The notes beneath the pieces were generated by a model. The model was given only the letters and a program-made list of their open reading frames with translations. It searched no databases and had not been told where the DNA came from. Positions 8,393 to 19,920 of a DNA stretch of 64,000 nt are shown here, in pieces; positions within the stretch are counted from its first letter, which is position 1, and each line of letters begins with the position of its first letter. The stretch lies in assembly GCF_014199935.1 (NCBI RefSeq), contig NZ_JACHOP010000002.1, positions 1-64,000 on the forward strand. The letters run 5' to 3'. Source of the stretch: Methylorubrum rhodinum. GTDB taxonomy: Bacteria; Pseudomonadota; Alphaproteobacteria; Rhizobiales; Beijerinckiaceae. The translations under genes and the position numbers were made by a program.

Positions 8393-10276
8393 TTGGCGAT
8401 CGATGCGTTCACGACGGCGACGGCGGGCCTGCGGGTGACGCAGTCGCAGATCGGCCTCGTCTCGCAGAACATCGCCAATGTCGGCACCGCCGGCTACGTG
8501 CGGCGCACGCTCTCGCCGATCACCGCGGGACCCGGCAATGCGGGCGTCGCCTCGGGCACCATCGCCCGGGCGATCGACGCGGCGGCGCTCAAGCAGCTGC
8601 GCTCCGAGACCTCGGGGGCGGCCTACACCTCGACGATGGCGGGCATCCGCACGCAGCTCGACGCCCTCTACGGGCGGCCGGGCGACGCCTCCGCCCTCGA
8701 CGGGATGTTCAACAGCTTCACGCTCTCGCTCCAGTCGCTGGCCGCCAACCCGACCTCGACGGCGGCCCGCACCACCGTGATCTCGGCGGCCTCCGGCCTC
8801 GCCACGACCGTCGCCGGAGCCGCCAACGGCGTGCAGGCCCTGCGCTCCGGCCTGGAGGCGCAGCTCGACGCCGACACCCGGGAGGCGAGCGGCCTGCTGG
8901 CGCAGCTCGCCAAGCTCAACGCCCGCATCGGCGCCACCCCGACGAGCGATCCGAGCCGCCCCGATCTCGAGGACCAGCGCGACCAGGCGCTCAACGGCCT
9001 GTCCGGACTGATGGACATCAACGCCGTGACGCTCCCCGACGGCAGCGTCAGCGTGCTCACGGGCTCGGGCGTCACCCTGCTCGACCGCGACAACGCCACC
9101 GTGCTGAGCTTTGCCGGCCGCGGCACGCTCACGGCGGAGGCGGCCTACGACAGCGATCCGAGCCGGAGCGGCGTCGGCACCATCGTGGCCACGACCCCAG
9201 GCGGCGGCCGGATCGACCTGATCGCCTCGGGCGCGATCCGCTCCGGCTCGATGGCGGCGGCGGTGGAGCTGCGCGACACGGTGCTGCCCCAGGCCCAGCG
9301 CCAGCTCGACGACCTCGCCGCGGGCCTCGCCCGGTCGATGTCGGACCGGCTCGCCACCGGCACGGCGCCCGCCGACGGCACCAAGGGGGCCCTCGACATC
9401 GACCTGACCGGCCTGTCCCCGGGCAACGCGATCACCCTGACGGTGCAGGACGGCGGCACCCAGCGCAACCTCATCCTGATGCCGTTTTCCGGCCCGCCGC
9501 CGGCCTCGCTCCCGGCCGGGGGCACGGACGATTCCGAGGCGACGGTGATCCCGTTCCGCCTTCCCGGCAGCGGCGAGGGCGCGCCCGCGACCATGGAGGA
9601 CGCCGTGTCCCAGGCGCTCGCGGGCGGCGGATACGCGGTCTCGGCGGTGGCGGGCGGGGCGGCAGGCGCGGTGCGCATCCTCGCCACCGGCAGCGCGAGT
9701 CTGCTCGCCGCCTCCGCCAGCGTGACGCAGACGAGCTCGGCGACCGACACGAAGAGCGGCAAGACCCAGATCCCGCTCTTCGTCGACGGCAAGGCCGGCA
9801 CCCTGTTCACCGGCTCGTTCGAGAACGGCTCGCAGCTCACGGGCTTCGCGCAGCGCATCGGCATCAACCCGGCGGTGGCCGGGAATGCCGCGACCCTCGT
9901 CGGCATCACCGGCACCGGCGCGAGCGCCGGCGATTCCACGCGGCCGCAGGCGCTCTACAACGCCCTGACGGCGACCCCGCGCACCTTCTCCTCGGCGAGC
10001 GGCATCGGCGGCGTCGACGCGCCGACCACGTCGAGCGTCGCCGAGTTCGTCCAGGGCGTGATCGCGATGCAGGGCTCGGCGACCGCCGCCGCCCAGGATC
10101 TCGACGAGGGCCAGAGCATCGCCCTCTCGACCGCACAGGGACGCTTCGCCTCCACCTCCGGCGTCAGCATCGACGAGGAGATGTCGAACCTGATCGCCCT
10201 GCAACAGGCCTTCACGGCCAATGCCCGCGTGCTCACCGCCGCCCGCGACATGCTCGACACCCTGCTGCGGATCTGA
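8393..10276 (+). CDS. flgK: Flagellar hook-associated protein 1, FlgK
   Basis: 627 residues. It forms the first junction ring between hook and filament. The N-terminus (TTATAGLRVTQSQIGLVSQN, IANVGTAGYVRR) and the C-terminus (SIDEEMSNLIALQQAFTANA, then RVLTAARDMLDTLLRI) are the paired coiled-coil D0 helices typical of FlgK. The start is the TTG at 8393, preceded by GAGGAG seven bases upstream. An in-frame TTG at 8372 lacks such a site. It follows flgE by 60 bp and precedes flgL by 18 bp in one operon. Confidence 0.93.
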   Translation: MAIDAFTTATAGLRVTQSQIGLVSQNIANVGTAGYVRRTLSPITAGPGNAGVASGTIARAIDAAALKQLRSETSGAAYTSTMAGIRTQLDALYGRPGDASALDGMFNSFTLSLQSLAANPTSTAARTTVISAASGLATTVAGAANGVQALRSGLEAQLDADTREASGLLAQLAKLNARIGATPTSDPSRPDLEDQRDQALNGLSGLMDINAVTLPDGSVSVLTGSGVTLLDRDNATVLSFAGRGTLTAEAAYDSDPSRSGVGTIVATTPGGGRIDLIASGAIRSGSMAAAVELRDTVLPQAQRQLDDLAAGLARSMSDRLATGTAPADGTKGALDIDLTGLSPGNAITLTVQDGGTQRNLILMPFSGPPPASLPAGGTDDSEATVIPFRLPGSGEGAPATMEDAVSQALAGGGYAVSAVAGGAAGAVRILATGSASLLAASASVTQTSSATDTKSGKTQIPLFVDGKAGTLFTGSFENGSQLTGFAQRIGINPAVAGNAATLVGITGTGASAGDSTRPQALYNALTATPRTFSSASGIGGVDAPTTSSVAEFVQGVIAMQGSATAAAQDLDEGQSIALSTAQGRFASTSGVSIDEEMSNLIALQQAFTANARVLTAARDMLDTLLRI

Positions 10277-10294
10277 CGGAAGGGATCGTAACCC

Positions 10295-12103
10295 ATGTCG
10301 ACCATCCTCCCCTTCGCCGCCGGCACCTACCGCTTCGACCGCCAGGCCGCGAGCCTCGTCGGGATGAAGACCCAGCTCGACGACCTGTCGCGCCAGCTCG
10401 CGACGGGCCGCGCCGCCGAGACCTATGGCGGGCTCGGGCCCGGCCGCACCACGAGCCTCAGCGCCCACGCGGCGATCAGCGCCCAGGACGGCTACCTCGC
10501 GGCGATCACGCCGGCCGACACGCGGGTGAAGCTGACCAGCGCCAGCCTGACCCAGCTCAAGACGCTGACGGACAGCGCCCGCTCGAACCTGAACGGCCTG
10601 CTCGTCTCGCAGAATCAGGCGCTGCCGGCGACCAGCGTGCAGCTCGCCGACAACAACCTCTCGGCGGCCATCGACGCGCTCAACCAGCAGGCAGGCGACG
10701 TCTACGTCTTCTCCGGCCGCGCGACCGACACCCGCCCCGTCGCCTCGCGGGAGCTGATCCTGAACGGCGATCCGGCCAACGGCCTCGACGGGGTGAAGGC
10801 CCTGATCGCCGAGCAGAAGCGGGCCGATCTCGGGACCGACGGGAACGGCCGCCTGACCCAGACGGCGAGCGGGGCCGACGTCACGCTCACCGAGGATGGA
10901 AACGCCGAGGCGCGGGCGAATTTCGGCTTCACGCTCGCCGGCGCCACCGGCTCGGCCGGCGGGCGCATCACCGCCGGCCTGACCGCCGGGACCGCCGCCA
11001 CCGTCACCCCGGCCTTCGCCGAGAACCCCACCGACGGCACGCGGGTGCGGGTGGCGGTGAACCTCCCCGACGGCAGCCAAGCGACCTACGACCTCACCGC
11101 ACGCACGAACCCGGCCGCCGGCGCGGCCGATTCCTTCGCCATCGGGGCGAGCCCGGACGAGACCGCCGCCAACCTGCAGGCCCTGCTGAAGACCCTGCCG
11201 GGGGAGGGTGCGCTCGCGAGCGCCCAGAGCGCGTCGCCGCCGGGCCTGTCGGCGCGCTTCGAGGGCGGCAGCCCGGCCTCGCTCGGGCTCTCGGTGACGG
11301 GCACGCCCGAGGCCGGCGACACGCTGACCCTGACGCTCGGCCTGCACGACGGCACCACCACGACGCTCAAGCTGACCGCGCGGGGAAGCGCGGACGCGGC
11401 CTCGGCCACGACCTTCGCCATCGGGGCGAGCCCGGCGGAGACTGCCGCCAACCTGTCCCGGACCCTGTCGAACGCCCTGAAATCCGCCGCCGGCACCGAG
11501 CTCGCGGCCAGTTCGGCGACGCGCGCCGCGACGAACTTCTTCGAGGGCGCGCCCGCCGCCGGCCTCGCGCCGCGGCGCGTCTCCGAGGACGGCAACGGCT
11601 ACGCCGCGCAGGCCGATGCCGGCACGGTGATCTGGTACAGGGGCGACGATTCCGCCGACCCGCGCGGCACCGCGACCGTGCAGGTGGGGGCGAGCCGCAC
11701 CGTCGCGATCGGCGCCCAGGCCAACGAGGCGGCGATCCGCACGACGCTGGCCGGCCTCGCGGCGGTGGCGGCGGAGAGCTTCACCGACGCGACCGGCGCC
11801 GTCGACACCGCCCGCTTCCGGGCGACCGCCGAGCGGGTCTCGGACATCCTCACGCCCGACGCCGACCATTCCGGCCTGGAGGCCCTCGGCACGGATTTCG
11901 GCCTGGCGGCGAGCAGCATGGCCAACGCCAAGTCGATCGCCTCCGCGACCCGCGCCACCCTGGAGAATTCCCTCGACGGGATCGACACGGCCTCGACCGA
12001 GGAGGTCGCCGCCAAGCTCCTCGGCCTGCAGAACCAGCTCCAGGCGAGCTACAAGGTCACCTCGATGCTCTCCGAGATGAGCTTGGTGAATTACATCAGC
12101 TGA
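10295..12103 (+). CDS. flgL: Flagellar hook-associated protein 3, FlgL, enlarged
   Basis: 602 residues, roughly twice a usual FlgL. The terminal parts are recognisable: N-terminal flagellin-like helices with a [20 protein letters not shown] segment, the [16 protein letters not shown] signature at about 134-149, and a C-terminal helix ending [12 protein letters not shown]. The extra mass is a central region (about 245-490) with an internal repeat: a strand-rich unit ending [14 protein letters not shown] (281-294) recurs as [14 protein letters not shown] (374-387), and a degenerate third copy sits near 460-490. These would form extra surface domains in the hook-filament junction. Third gene of the flgE operon. 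Confidence 0.88.
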   Translation: MSTILPFAAGTYRFDRQAASLVGMKTQLDDLSRQLATGRAAETYGGLGPGRTTSLSAHAAISAQDGYLAAITPADTRVKLTSASLTQLKTLTDSARSNLNGLLVSQNQALPATSVQLADNNLSAAIDALNQQAGDVYVFSGRATDTRPVASRELILNGDPANGLDGVKALIAEQKRADLGTDGNGRLTQTASGADVTLTEDGNAEARANFGFTLAGATGSAGGRITAGLTAGTAATVTPAFAENPTDGTRVRVAVNLPDGSQATYDLTARTNPAAGAADSFAIGASPDETAANLQALLKTLPGEGALASAQSASPPGLSARFEGGSPASLGLSVTGTPEAGDTLTLTLGLHDGTTTTLKLTARGSADAASATTFAIGASPAETAANLSRTLSNALKSAAGTELAASSATRAATNFFEGAPAAGLAPRRVSEDGNGYAAQADAGTVIWYRGDDSADPRGTATVQVGASRTVAIGAQANEAAIRTTLAGLAAVAAESFTDATGAVDTARFRATAERVSDILTPDADHSGLEALGTDFGLAASSMANAKSIASATRATLENSLDGIDTASTEEVAAKLLGLQNQLQASYKVTSMLSEMSLVNYIS

Positions 12104-12140
12104 CGGGAGCGAGGCCTCGTCGCGATCTCGCCCCACCCGC

Positions 12141-12192
12141 GCCCTCCTTCGAGGCCCCTTGCCGGGGCAAGGGCCCCCTCGGGATGAGGGGG
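12141..12192. repeat. Half copy of palindromic repeat family A
   Basis: Begins GCCCTCCTTCGAGGCC and ends GGGATGAGGGGG, the same words found in the long palindromes at 30264-30387 and 45982-46097. Here the left half is missing and a short internal hairpin (CCTTGCC/GGGGCAAGG) remains. It lies between convergent flgL and the oxidoreductase large subunit and may serve as a terminator. Confidence 0.55.
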
Positions 12193-12235
12193 ATGGGATG
12201 GAAAGGCGGACCGGACGCGTCCGGTCCGAAAGGCC

Positions 12236-14434
12236 TCACGCTCCCCGCAGGCTCGCCAGATCCAGCGGCAGCGAGCGCAGCCGCTGCCCCGTCGCGGCGA
12301 AGATGGCGTTGGAGATCGCCGGCGCCAGCACCGGCACGCCGGGCTCGCCGATGCCGGTCGGGGCGGTGTCGGAGGGGACGATGTGGACCTCGACCCGCGG
12401 CATCTCGGAGATGCGGGTCGGCTGGTAGCTGTCGAAGTTCGTCTCCTGCACCACGCCGTCCTTGAGGGTGATGCGGTTGCGCAGAACCGAGGACAAAGCG
12501 AAGCCGACCGCGCCCTCGACCTGGGCGCGCACCACGTCCGGGTTGACCGCGATGCCGACATCGACCGCCGCAATGATCCGCTCGACCTTCACGCCCGACT
12601 CGCCCGCGGTCACGTCCGCCGCCATGGCGACATAGGAGCCGAAGGACTGGTGGACGGCCACACCCAGGCCCCGGCCCTTCGCCGTAGGCTTCTCGCTCCA
12701 GCCGGCCTTCTCGGCGGCGAGCCGCAGCACGCCCGACAGGCGCGGCGCCCGCGTCAGCAGCGACAGGCGGTAGGCGACCGGATCGGCGCCGGCCGCGTGC
12801 GCCAGTTCGTCGATCATCACCTCCATGACGTGGGCGGTGTGGGTGTGGCCGACGGAACGCCACCACAGCACCGGCACGCCCTCGCGGGCGTTGTGGACCT
12901 CGAAGCGGTAGGCCGGCAGGCCGTAGGGCGTGTCGGAGGCGCCCTCGACCGTGGTGCCGTCGATGCCGTTCTTGACGAGCATCGCCTCGAACGGCGAGCC
13001 GATCATGATCGACTTGCCCACCATGGTGTGGCGCCAGCCCGCGACCTGTCCCTTGGCGTCGAGGCCGGCCTTGACGGTGTGGTAGACCTGCGGCCGGTAA
13101 TAGCCGCCGGCCATGTCGTCCTCGCGGGTCCAGACCAGATGGACCGGCGCCTTGCCGCCCCAGGCCTTCACGATGGACGCGGCCTCGGCGAAGTAGTCGG
13201 CGCCGGGCGTCGCGCGGCGGCCGAACGAACCGCCGGCCCAGAGCGTGTGCAAGCGGACCTTGTCGGTCGTCACGCCGAGGGTCGCCGCCACCACCGCCTG
13301 CTCGATCGTCTGGATCTGGCAACCGGCATAGACGTCGTACGAGCCGTCCGCCGCCCGCTCGATCGTGGCGTTGAGCGGCTCCATCGAGGCATGCGCAAGG
13401 TAGGGGAAGGAGAACTCCGCCTCCACCACCTTGGCCGCGCCCTTGATCGCCGCATCGGCGTCACCCGCCTGCGAGGCGACGAGGCCGGGGGTCTTGGCGG
13501 TCTCGCGGTATTCGGACAGAATCGCGTCCGACGAGCGGGTCTCGGCGGCGGAATCGTCCCACTCGACCTTGAGGGCCTCGCGGGCCTTCATCGCGGTCCA
13601 GGTGTCGCGGGCGATGACCGCCACGCCCGACGGGATCGTCACCACGGCGACGACGCCGGGCATGCCTTGGGCCGCCTCCGCATCGACCTTCTTCACGCTC
13701 GCGCCGAAGCGCGGCGGATGGGCGACCAGCGCCGTCACCTGGCCGGGGCGGCGGATGTCGAGGGAGTAGATCGCGGTGCCGTCGGTCTTGGCCGGCGAGT
13801 CCAGGCGCGGCACGCCCTTGCCGATCAGGGTCCATTCGGACGGGGCCTTGAGGCGCGGCTCCTGCGGCACAGGCTTGGCGGCGGCGGCCTCGGCGAACTC
13901 GCCGAACCGGCCCTGCTTGCCCGACTTGTGGCTGATGAGACCCTTCGCGACCGTGATCTCGGAGGCCGGCACGCCCCACTTGTCGGCGGCCGCCGCGACC
14001 AGCATGGCGCGGGCCGCCGCACCTGCCTTGCGCAGCTGGAACCACGAATTGGCGATGGCGGTCGAGCCGCCGGTGCCTTGCACCGGGCCCATCAGCAGGT
14101 TGGCGTAGAGCTTGGCGTCGGCCGGCGCGAAGGCGGCGCGCATCTGCGCCCAGTCGGCGTCGAGCTCGTCGGCGACGATCGTCGTGAGGCCGGTCGTGTT
14201 GCCCTGGCCCATGTCGAGATGCTTGATCATCACCGTGACGGTGTCGTCGGCACTGAGCCGCACGAAGGCGTTGGGCTGGGCCGGGCCCTTCGACAGGTCG
14301 GGCCCGCCGCCCTCCGCCGCCCGCGCCCCGCGCAGGTCGAGCCGGAAGGCGAGCAGAACGACACCGGCCGCGGCGCCGCCGAGGAAGGCGCGTCGGGACG
14401 GGACAGGCGCGTCGGTCAAATCGAGCTTGAGCAT
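12236..14434 (-). CDS. Periplasmic molybdopterin-binding oxidoreductase large subunit (IorB/aldehyde-oxidase-like)
   Basis: 732 residues, xanthine dehydrogenase superfamily, closest in architecture to isoquinoline 1-oxidoreductase beta subunits. These hydroxylate N-heterocycles or oxidise aldehydes. A twin-arginine signal ([18 protein letters not shown]) at about 14-31 indicates folded export by Tat. Mo-cofactor motifs are present ([26 protein letters not shown]), and the catalytic glutamate motif [16 protein letters not shown] is near the C-terminus. The start at 14434 is supported by AAGGAG seven bases upstream and by the signal peptide. It is translated just after the 2Fe-2S subunit (26 bp gap). 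No cytochrome partner is visible here. Substrate unknown. Confidence 0.87.
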   Translation of the reverse strand: MLKLDLTDAPVPSRRAFLGGAAAGVVLLAFRLDLRGARAAEGGGPDLSKGPAQPNAFVRLSADDTVTVMIKHLDMGQGNTTGLTTIVADELDADWAQMRAAFAPADAKLYANLLMGPVQGTGGSTAIANSWFQLRKAGAAARAMLVAAAADKWGVPASEITVAKGLISHKSGKQGRFGEFAEAAAAKPVPQEPRLKAPSEWTLIGKGVPRLDSPAKTDGTAIYSLDIRRPGQVTALVAHPPRFGASVKKVDAEAAQGMPGVVAVVTIPSGVAVIARDTWTAMKAREALKVEWDDSAAETRSSDAILSEYRETAKTPGLVASQAGDADAAIKGAAKVVEAEFSFPYLAHASMEPLNATIERAADGSYDVYAGCQIQTIEQAVVAATLGVTTDKVRLHTLWAGGSFGRRATPGADYFAEAASIVKAWGGKAPVHLVWTREDDMAGGYYRPQVYHTVKAGLDAKGQVAGWRHTMVGKSIMIGSPFEAMLVKNGIDGTTVEGASDTPYGLPAYRFEVHNAREGVPVLWWRSVGHTHTAHVMEVMIDELAHAAGADPVAYRLSLLTRAPRLSGVLRLAAEKAGWSEKPTAKGRGLGVAVHQSFGSYVAMAADVTAGESGVKVERIIAAVDVGIAVNPDVVRAQVEGAVGFALSSVLRNRITLKDGVVQETNFDSYQPTRISEMPRVEVHIVPSDTAPTGIGEPGVPVLAPAISNAIFAATGQRLRSLPLDLASLRGA

Positions 14435-14460
14435 GCCGGGCTCCTTGAATCGGGTGAGAC

Positions 14461-14916
<456 letters not shown>

Positions 14917-15144
14917 GCCGCCGCTCCGGAATCTGGAATCGTTCCGATTCTGGACCCGAGACGCGCTTCCCGATGTGCGCCAGCGCACCTGAATACAAGA
15001 TAGCCGGCGTCGGTACGGAAACGGGACAATTCGCGGCAATGGCGAAGCCGCTTTTTAACGGTTCGCGGGCACCCTGCGGCCTCCCGTATCCGGCCGGCCC
15101 GCGGTCGAGACGCCGGGCTCCCACCAGCGACCCGAACCCCAGGC

Positions 15145-16686
<1,542 letters not shown>

Positions 16687-16780
16687 GGAGGGAGCGGGCG
16701 GGTCGGCGCCCGGTCCCTTCATCCGGGTTTCAGGATCGACCCGGCACAATGCCCCGACCCTCCGCCGGAACCGAACATCC

Positions 16781-17632
16781 GTGGGCAGCATCAGCGTCGT
16801 CACGCTCAACAAGGGGCGCGAGGCCCATCTCGCCCGCCTGATCGAGGGGCTCGCCCGCGGCGACGCCCCGGCCGAATGCGTCGTGGTGGAGATGGGGCAA
16901 GCCCCCTCCCCCCTGCCCGAGACGCCCTTCCCGCTGCGCCGCGTCGCTCATCCCAGCGACGGCCTGCCGCTCGCCGCCGCCCGCAATGCCGGGCGCAAGG
17001 CGGCCGCGGGCGACATCCTGGTCTATCTCGACGTCGACTGCATCCCGGCGGCCGGGCTCGTCGCCGGCCTCGCCGCGGCGGCCGAGGGGCACGACGCGCT
17101 GGTCTGCGGGCCGATCCGCTACCTGCCGGCCGGCGCCGTGCGGGACGGCTGGAGCGAGGCCGACCTGATGCGCGTCGGCCAGCTGCACCCGGCCCGTCCC
17201 TTCCCCGAGAGCGGCGTGGTGGAGACGAGGAATCCCGGCCTGTTCTGGTCGCTCGCCTTCGCGGTGCGGGCCTCGACCTGGGACCGGCTCGGCGGTTTCG
17301 ACGAGGGGTTCGACGGCTACGGCGCCGAGGACACCGATCTGGCCTTCCGCGCCGCGGAGGCCGGCGTCTCCGTGCTGCTGGCCGGCGTCCCCCCGGCCTT
17401 CCACCAGCACCACCTCTCCTGCGATCCGCCGCTCCAGCACTTCGCCGACATCGTCCGCAACGCAAGGCGCTTCCGCGCCCGCCACGGCCTGTGGCCGATG
17501 GACGGCTGGCTCGACGCCTTCGCCCATCTCGGCCTGATCGCGGCGGAGCGCGAGCCCGACATCACGGTGCTGCGCCCGCCGACCCCGGACGAGGTCGCGG
17601 CGGCGCGGGTGCCGGCGGATCGGCCGTTCTGA
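16781..17632 (+). CDS. Family 2-type glycosyltransferase with galactosyltransferase-like C-terminal motif
   Basis: 283 residues with a GT-A fold. The N-terminus SISVVTLNKGREAHLARLI binds the nucleotide sugar, ILVYLDVDCIPA is the DxD metal site, and WDRLGGFDEGFDGYGAEDTD is the acceptor/C-terminal motif shared by family 2/7-type enzymes. Start GTG at 16781. It stands 94 bp after the histidine kinase and converges with the three-gene glycosyltransferase operon at 17807-21018. A common glycan pathway is likely but unproven. Confidence 0.85.
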   Translation: MGSISVVTLNKGREAHLARLIEGLARGDAPAECVVVEMGQAPSPLPETPFPLRRVAHPSDGLPLAAARNAGRKAAAGDILVYLDVDCIPAAGLVAGLAAAAEGHDALVCGPIRYLPAGAVRDGWSEADLMRVGQLHPARPFPESGVVETRNPGLFWSLAFAVRASTWDRLGGFDEGFDGYGAEDTDLAFRAAEAGVSVLLAGVPPAFHQHHLSCDPPLQHFADIVRNARRFRARHGLWPMDGWLDAFAHLGLIAAEREPDITVLRPPTPDEVAAARVPADRPF

Positions 17633-17806
17633 GGGGCGCTCGGCCGCGCCACTGCAGGGTCCTCGGAGCCTCGTTTCGAAAGGCGGCTCCCGGATATCGG
17701 AAGAGAACGATGCTCTCGCCCCAAACCGGCGCGGCCGCGCGATGGGCTCGCCGGCGCCCGCTCAAGTCGCATCGGAGGTGAGGGAAGGCTCGCGCGGTTC
17801 CGCCGG

Positions 17807-18847
17807 TCAGTCCCGGCACAGGGCCTCGATCGCCGCCGCCGTGCGGGCGAGCGCGTCGGGCTCGGCGAGGCCGGCGATGCGGGCCGGGTCGAGGGCGAGG
17901 CCGCGGGCGACGAGCCCGGGCCAGGCGGCGGCCTCCGGCCAGCCCGGATGGACGAGGGCCGCGCCGAGGCGGGCCAGCCCCTCGGCCTTGGCGGCCTGCT
18001 CGCCGTAGGCGCGGGGCTCGGGCAGGCACAGGAAGCGCTTGCCCTGGGCCGCGACCGCCGTGACGAGGCCGTCGCCCGCGCCGCCGATCACCAGGGCGGC
18101 CGGTGCGAGGTGCGGGCGCACGTCGCCGACCCAGCCGTGGCAATGCAGGTTTCCGGGCGTCGGGCCGTCGCCCGTCACGGGCCCGAGCACGTGCCAGTCG
18201 CGCTCCGGCACCGCCACGGCGGCCTCGGCGAGGCGGGCCAGCGTGCCCCCCTCGCCGCCGCGGCCGAACACCACGACGATGCGCCCGTCCTCGGGGGCCG
18301 CCGCGGCGGCTTCCGTGCCGAGGAAGCCGGCAAAATAGGTCTTCTCCCGCACCCAATCCGGCACGTCGCCGCCGTCGAGCGCTTCGGGGAAGGGCGCGAG
18401 AAGGCGGCTCGCCGCGCGGAAGGCTTCGAGATGCGGCGTGTCGGTGCGCGTGCCCGAGAGGCGCACGACGAGGCTCGGCACCGACAGGAGCCGGGCGAAC
18501 AGGGCGACCTCGCAGGATACGTCGACGATCAGCAGCGCCGGATGCGTCTCGGCGGCCCAGGCGGCGATCCGGCCCATGCGGGCGCGCAGGCCTGCATGGT
18601 TCAGCGGCGCGTAGTGGAAGGCCTCGGGGCGGCTTCCCGAGCCGTCCTGCCCGTCGAAGGCGCCGATCATGCGGTCGTCCGGCAGATCGAGCACGGGACA
18701 GGGGGCACCGGCGGTGTCGATCTCGGAAAAAGTGCCCATCAGGGTGCAGGGCCGCCCGAGGGCCCGGAGCGCGCGGGCGAGCGCCGTCGCCCGCTGCCAG
18801 TGGCCCGCGCCCTGGTGGTGAACGTAGTAGCCGATCCCGCGGGTCAC
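17807..18847 (-). CDS. MurG-like glycosyltransferase (GT-B fold)
   Basis: 346 residues. GYYVHHQGAGHWQRATALAR at the N-terminus is the glycine/histidine acceptor loop of GT28-like enzymes. LIVDVSCEVALFARLL closes the N-domain, and a C-domain donor-binding region follows (ALVIGGAGDGLVTAVAAQGK). The start is the GTG at 18847, fixed by a 4-bp GTGA overlap with the stop of the preceding glycosyltransferase, so the two are translationally coupled. Last of three leftward genes. Substrates unknown. Confidence 0.8.
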   Translation of the reverse strand: MTRGIGYYVHHQGAGHWQRATALARALRALGRPCTLMGTFSEIDTAGAPCPVLDLPDDRMIGAFDGQDGSGSRPEAFHYAPLNHAGLRARMGRIAAWAAETHPALLIVDVSCEVALFARLLSVPSLVVRLSGTRTDTPHLEAFRAASRLLAPFPEALDGGDVPDWVREKTYFAGFLGTEAAAAAPEDGRIVVVFGRGGEGGTLARLAEAAVAVPERDWHVLGPVTGDGPTPGNLHCHGWVGDVRPHLAPAALVIGGAGDGLVTAVAAQGKRFLCLPEPRAYGEQAAKAEGLARLGAALVHPGWPEAAAWPGLVARGLALDPARIAGLAEPDALARTAAAIEALCRD

Positions 18848-19917
18848 GCCGCGGCGTCCCGCCGGAGGTCGGCGGCCAGCGCGGCGAGATCGGCGAGCGC
18901 GCGGTCGAGCGGGCATTCGGGCGCCGGCGGATCGCGCGGGGCGAGGCACGCCAGCGTGCGCTCGACGAAGGCGATGTCGTTGGGGCAGTCGGTGAGGATC
19001 GCAGCGCGGTCCTCCGCACGCAGCCCGAGGTCTGCGAGGGTGTCCGCGGCGGCGCCCTCGCGCCAGCGCCGGCGCAGACGGGCGCGGCGCAGGATCAGCT
19101 CGCGCCAGAACGCGGCGGTCGGCAGGCGATAGGCCTCGCCGCCCTGCACCACGCGGGCGCGCCGCAGCATCTCGACGGCCATGCCGCCCTCGGCGCGGCC
19201 GGCGGTGCGGGCCGAGACCCGCACCGAGACGGCGGGGCAGTGGCGCAGCCGCCCGCCCGCCCGCTGCACGGCGGCCACCAGCGCGTTGTCCTCGCCCCGC
19301 GGCAGGGCCGGCAAGCCGCCGACCGCGCGGTAGAGCGAGGCGCGAAGCGCGAGGCTGCCGCCGGTGTGGTCGCCGTGGCGCGGGGCCGGATCGTACGGCG
19401 GCGGATCGAGGGCGTCTTCCAGCAGGCGCACGCCCGCCCAGTAGCGCTCGACCTTCGCGTGGAAGCCGGCGAGCGCCGGGTCGGCATCGCCCTCATCGTC
19501 GATGACGAGGCGCCCGCCGACGATCTCGGCACCGTCGAGCGCGGAAAGATTGTCCGCGACCCAGGAAGGGTCGAGCCGGGCGTCGGCATCGGTGGTCAGC
19601 AGCACGCCGTCCGGCGCACCCTCGGCCTCCAGCCATTCGGCGCCCGCATCGAGCGCCCGGCGGCGCGCCGTGCCGACATGGGCGTCCGTGCCGAGGAAGG
19701 TCGCCTCGATCAGGCGCAGGTCGATCGTGTCGAGCGCCAGGTCGCGCACCGACGCGACGGTGTCGTCGGTGCAGTTGTTGGCGACCACCACCACCCGCAG
19801 GCGGTGGGCGGACGAGAAGCCATCCTGATCGGCCAGCGCGCGCAGGAGCCGCGGCAGCCGCTCGGCCTCGTTGCGGGCCGGGACGCAGACGACGGCGGGG
19901 CCGGGACAGGCGGACAT
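18844..19917 (-). CDS. Family 2 glycosyltransferase
   Basis: 357 residues. The N-terminus VVCVPARNEAERLPRLLRAL, VVVANNCTDDT and the metal site LLTTDADARLDPSW give a classic GT-A family 2 signature, followed by GGSLALRASLYRAVGGLP and a basic C-terminal half. No membrane segment is evident. It starts 3 bp after the preceding GT4 gene ends and overlaps the next gene by 4 bp. It is the middle gene of a three-glycosyltransferase operon. Confidence 0.87.
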   Translation of the reverse strand: MSACPGPAVVCVPARNEAERLPRLLRALADQDGFSSAHRLRVVVVANNCTDDTVASVRDLALDTIDLRLIEATFLGTDAHVGTARRRALDAGAEWLEAEGAPDGVLLTTDADARLDPSWVADNLSALDGAEIVGGRLVIDDEGDADPALAGFHAKVERYWAGVRLLEDALDPPPYDPAPRHGDHTGGSLALRASLYRAVGGLPALPRGEDNALVAAVQRAGGRLRHCPAVSVRVSARTAGRAEGGMAVEMLRRARVVQGGEAYRLPTAAFWRELILRRARLRRRWREGAAADTLADLGLRAEDRAAILTDCPNDIAFVERTLACLAPRDPPAPECPLDRALADLAALAADLRRDAAA

Positions 19918-19920
19918 GGC

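Noticed and set aside
6860..12136. Very long minus-strand open frame opposite flgE-flgK-flgL
   Set aside because: A GC-rich antisense shadow. The plus strand carries complete flagellar proteins with correct ends, and the minus product is low-complexity Arg/Gly/Ala sequence.
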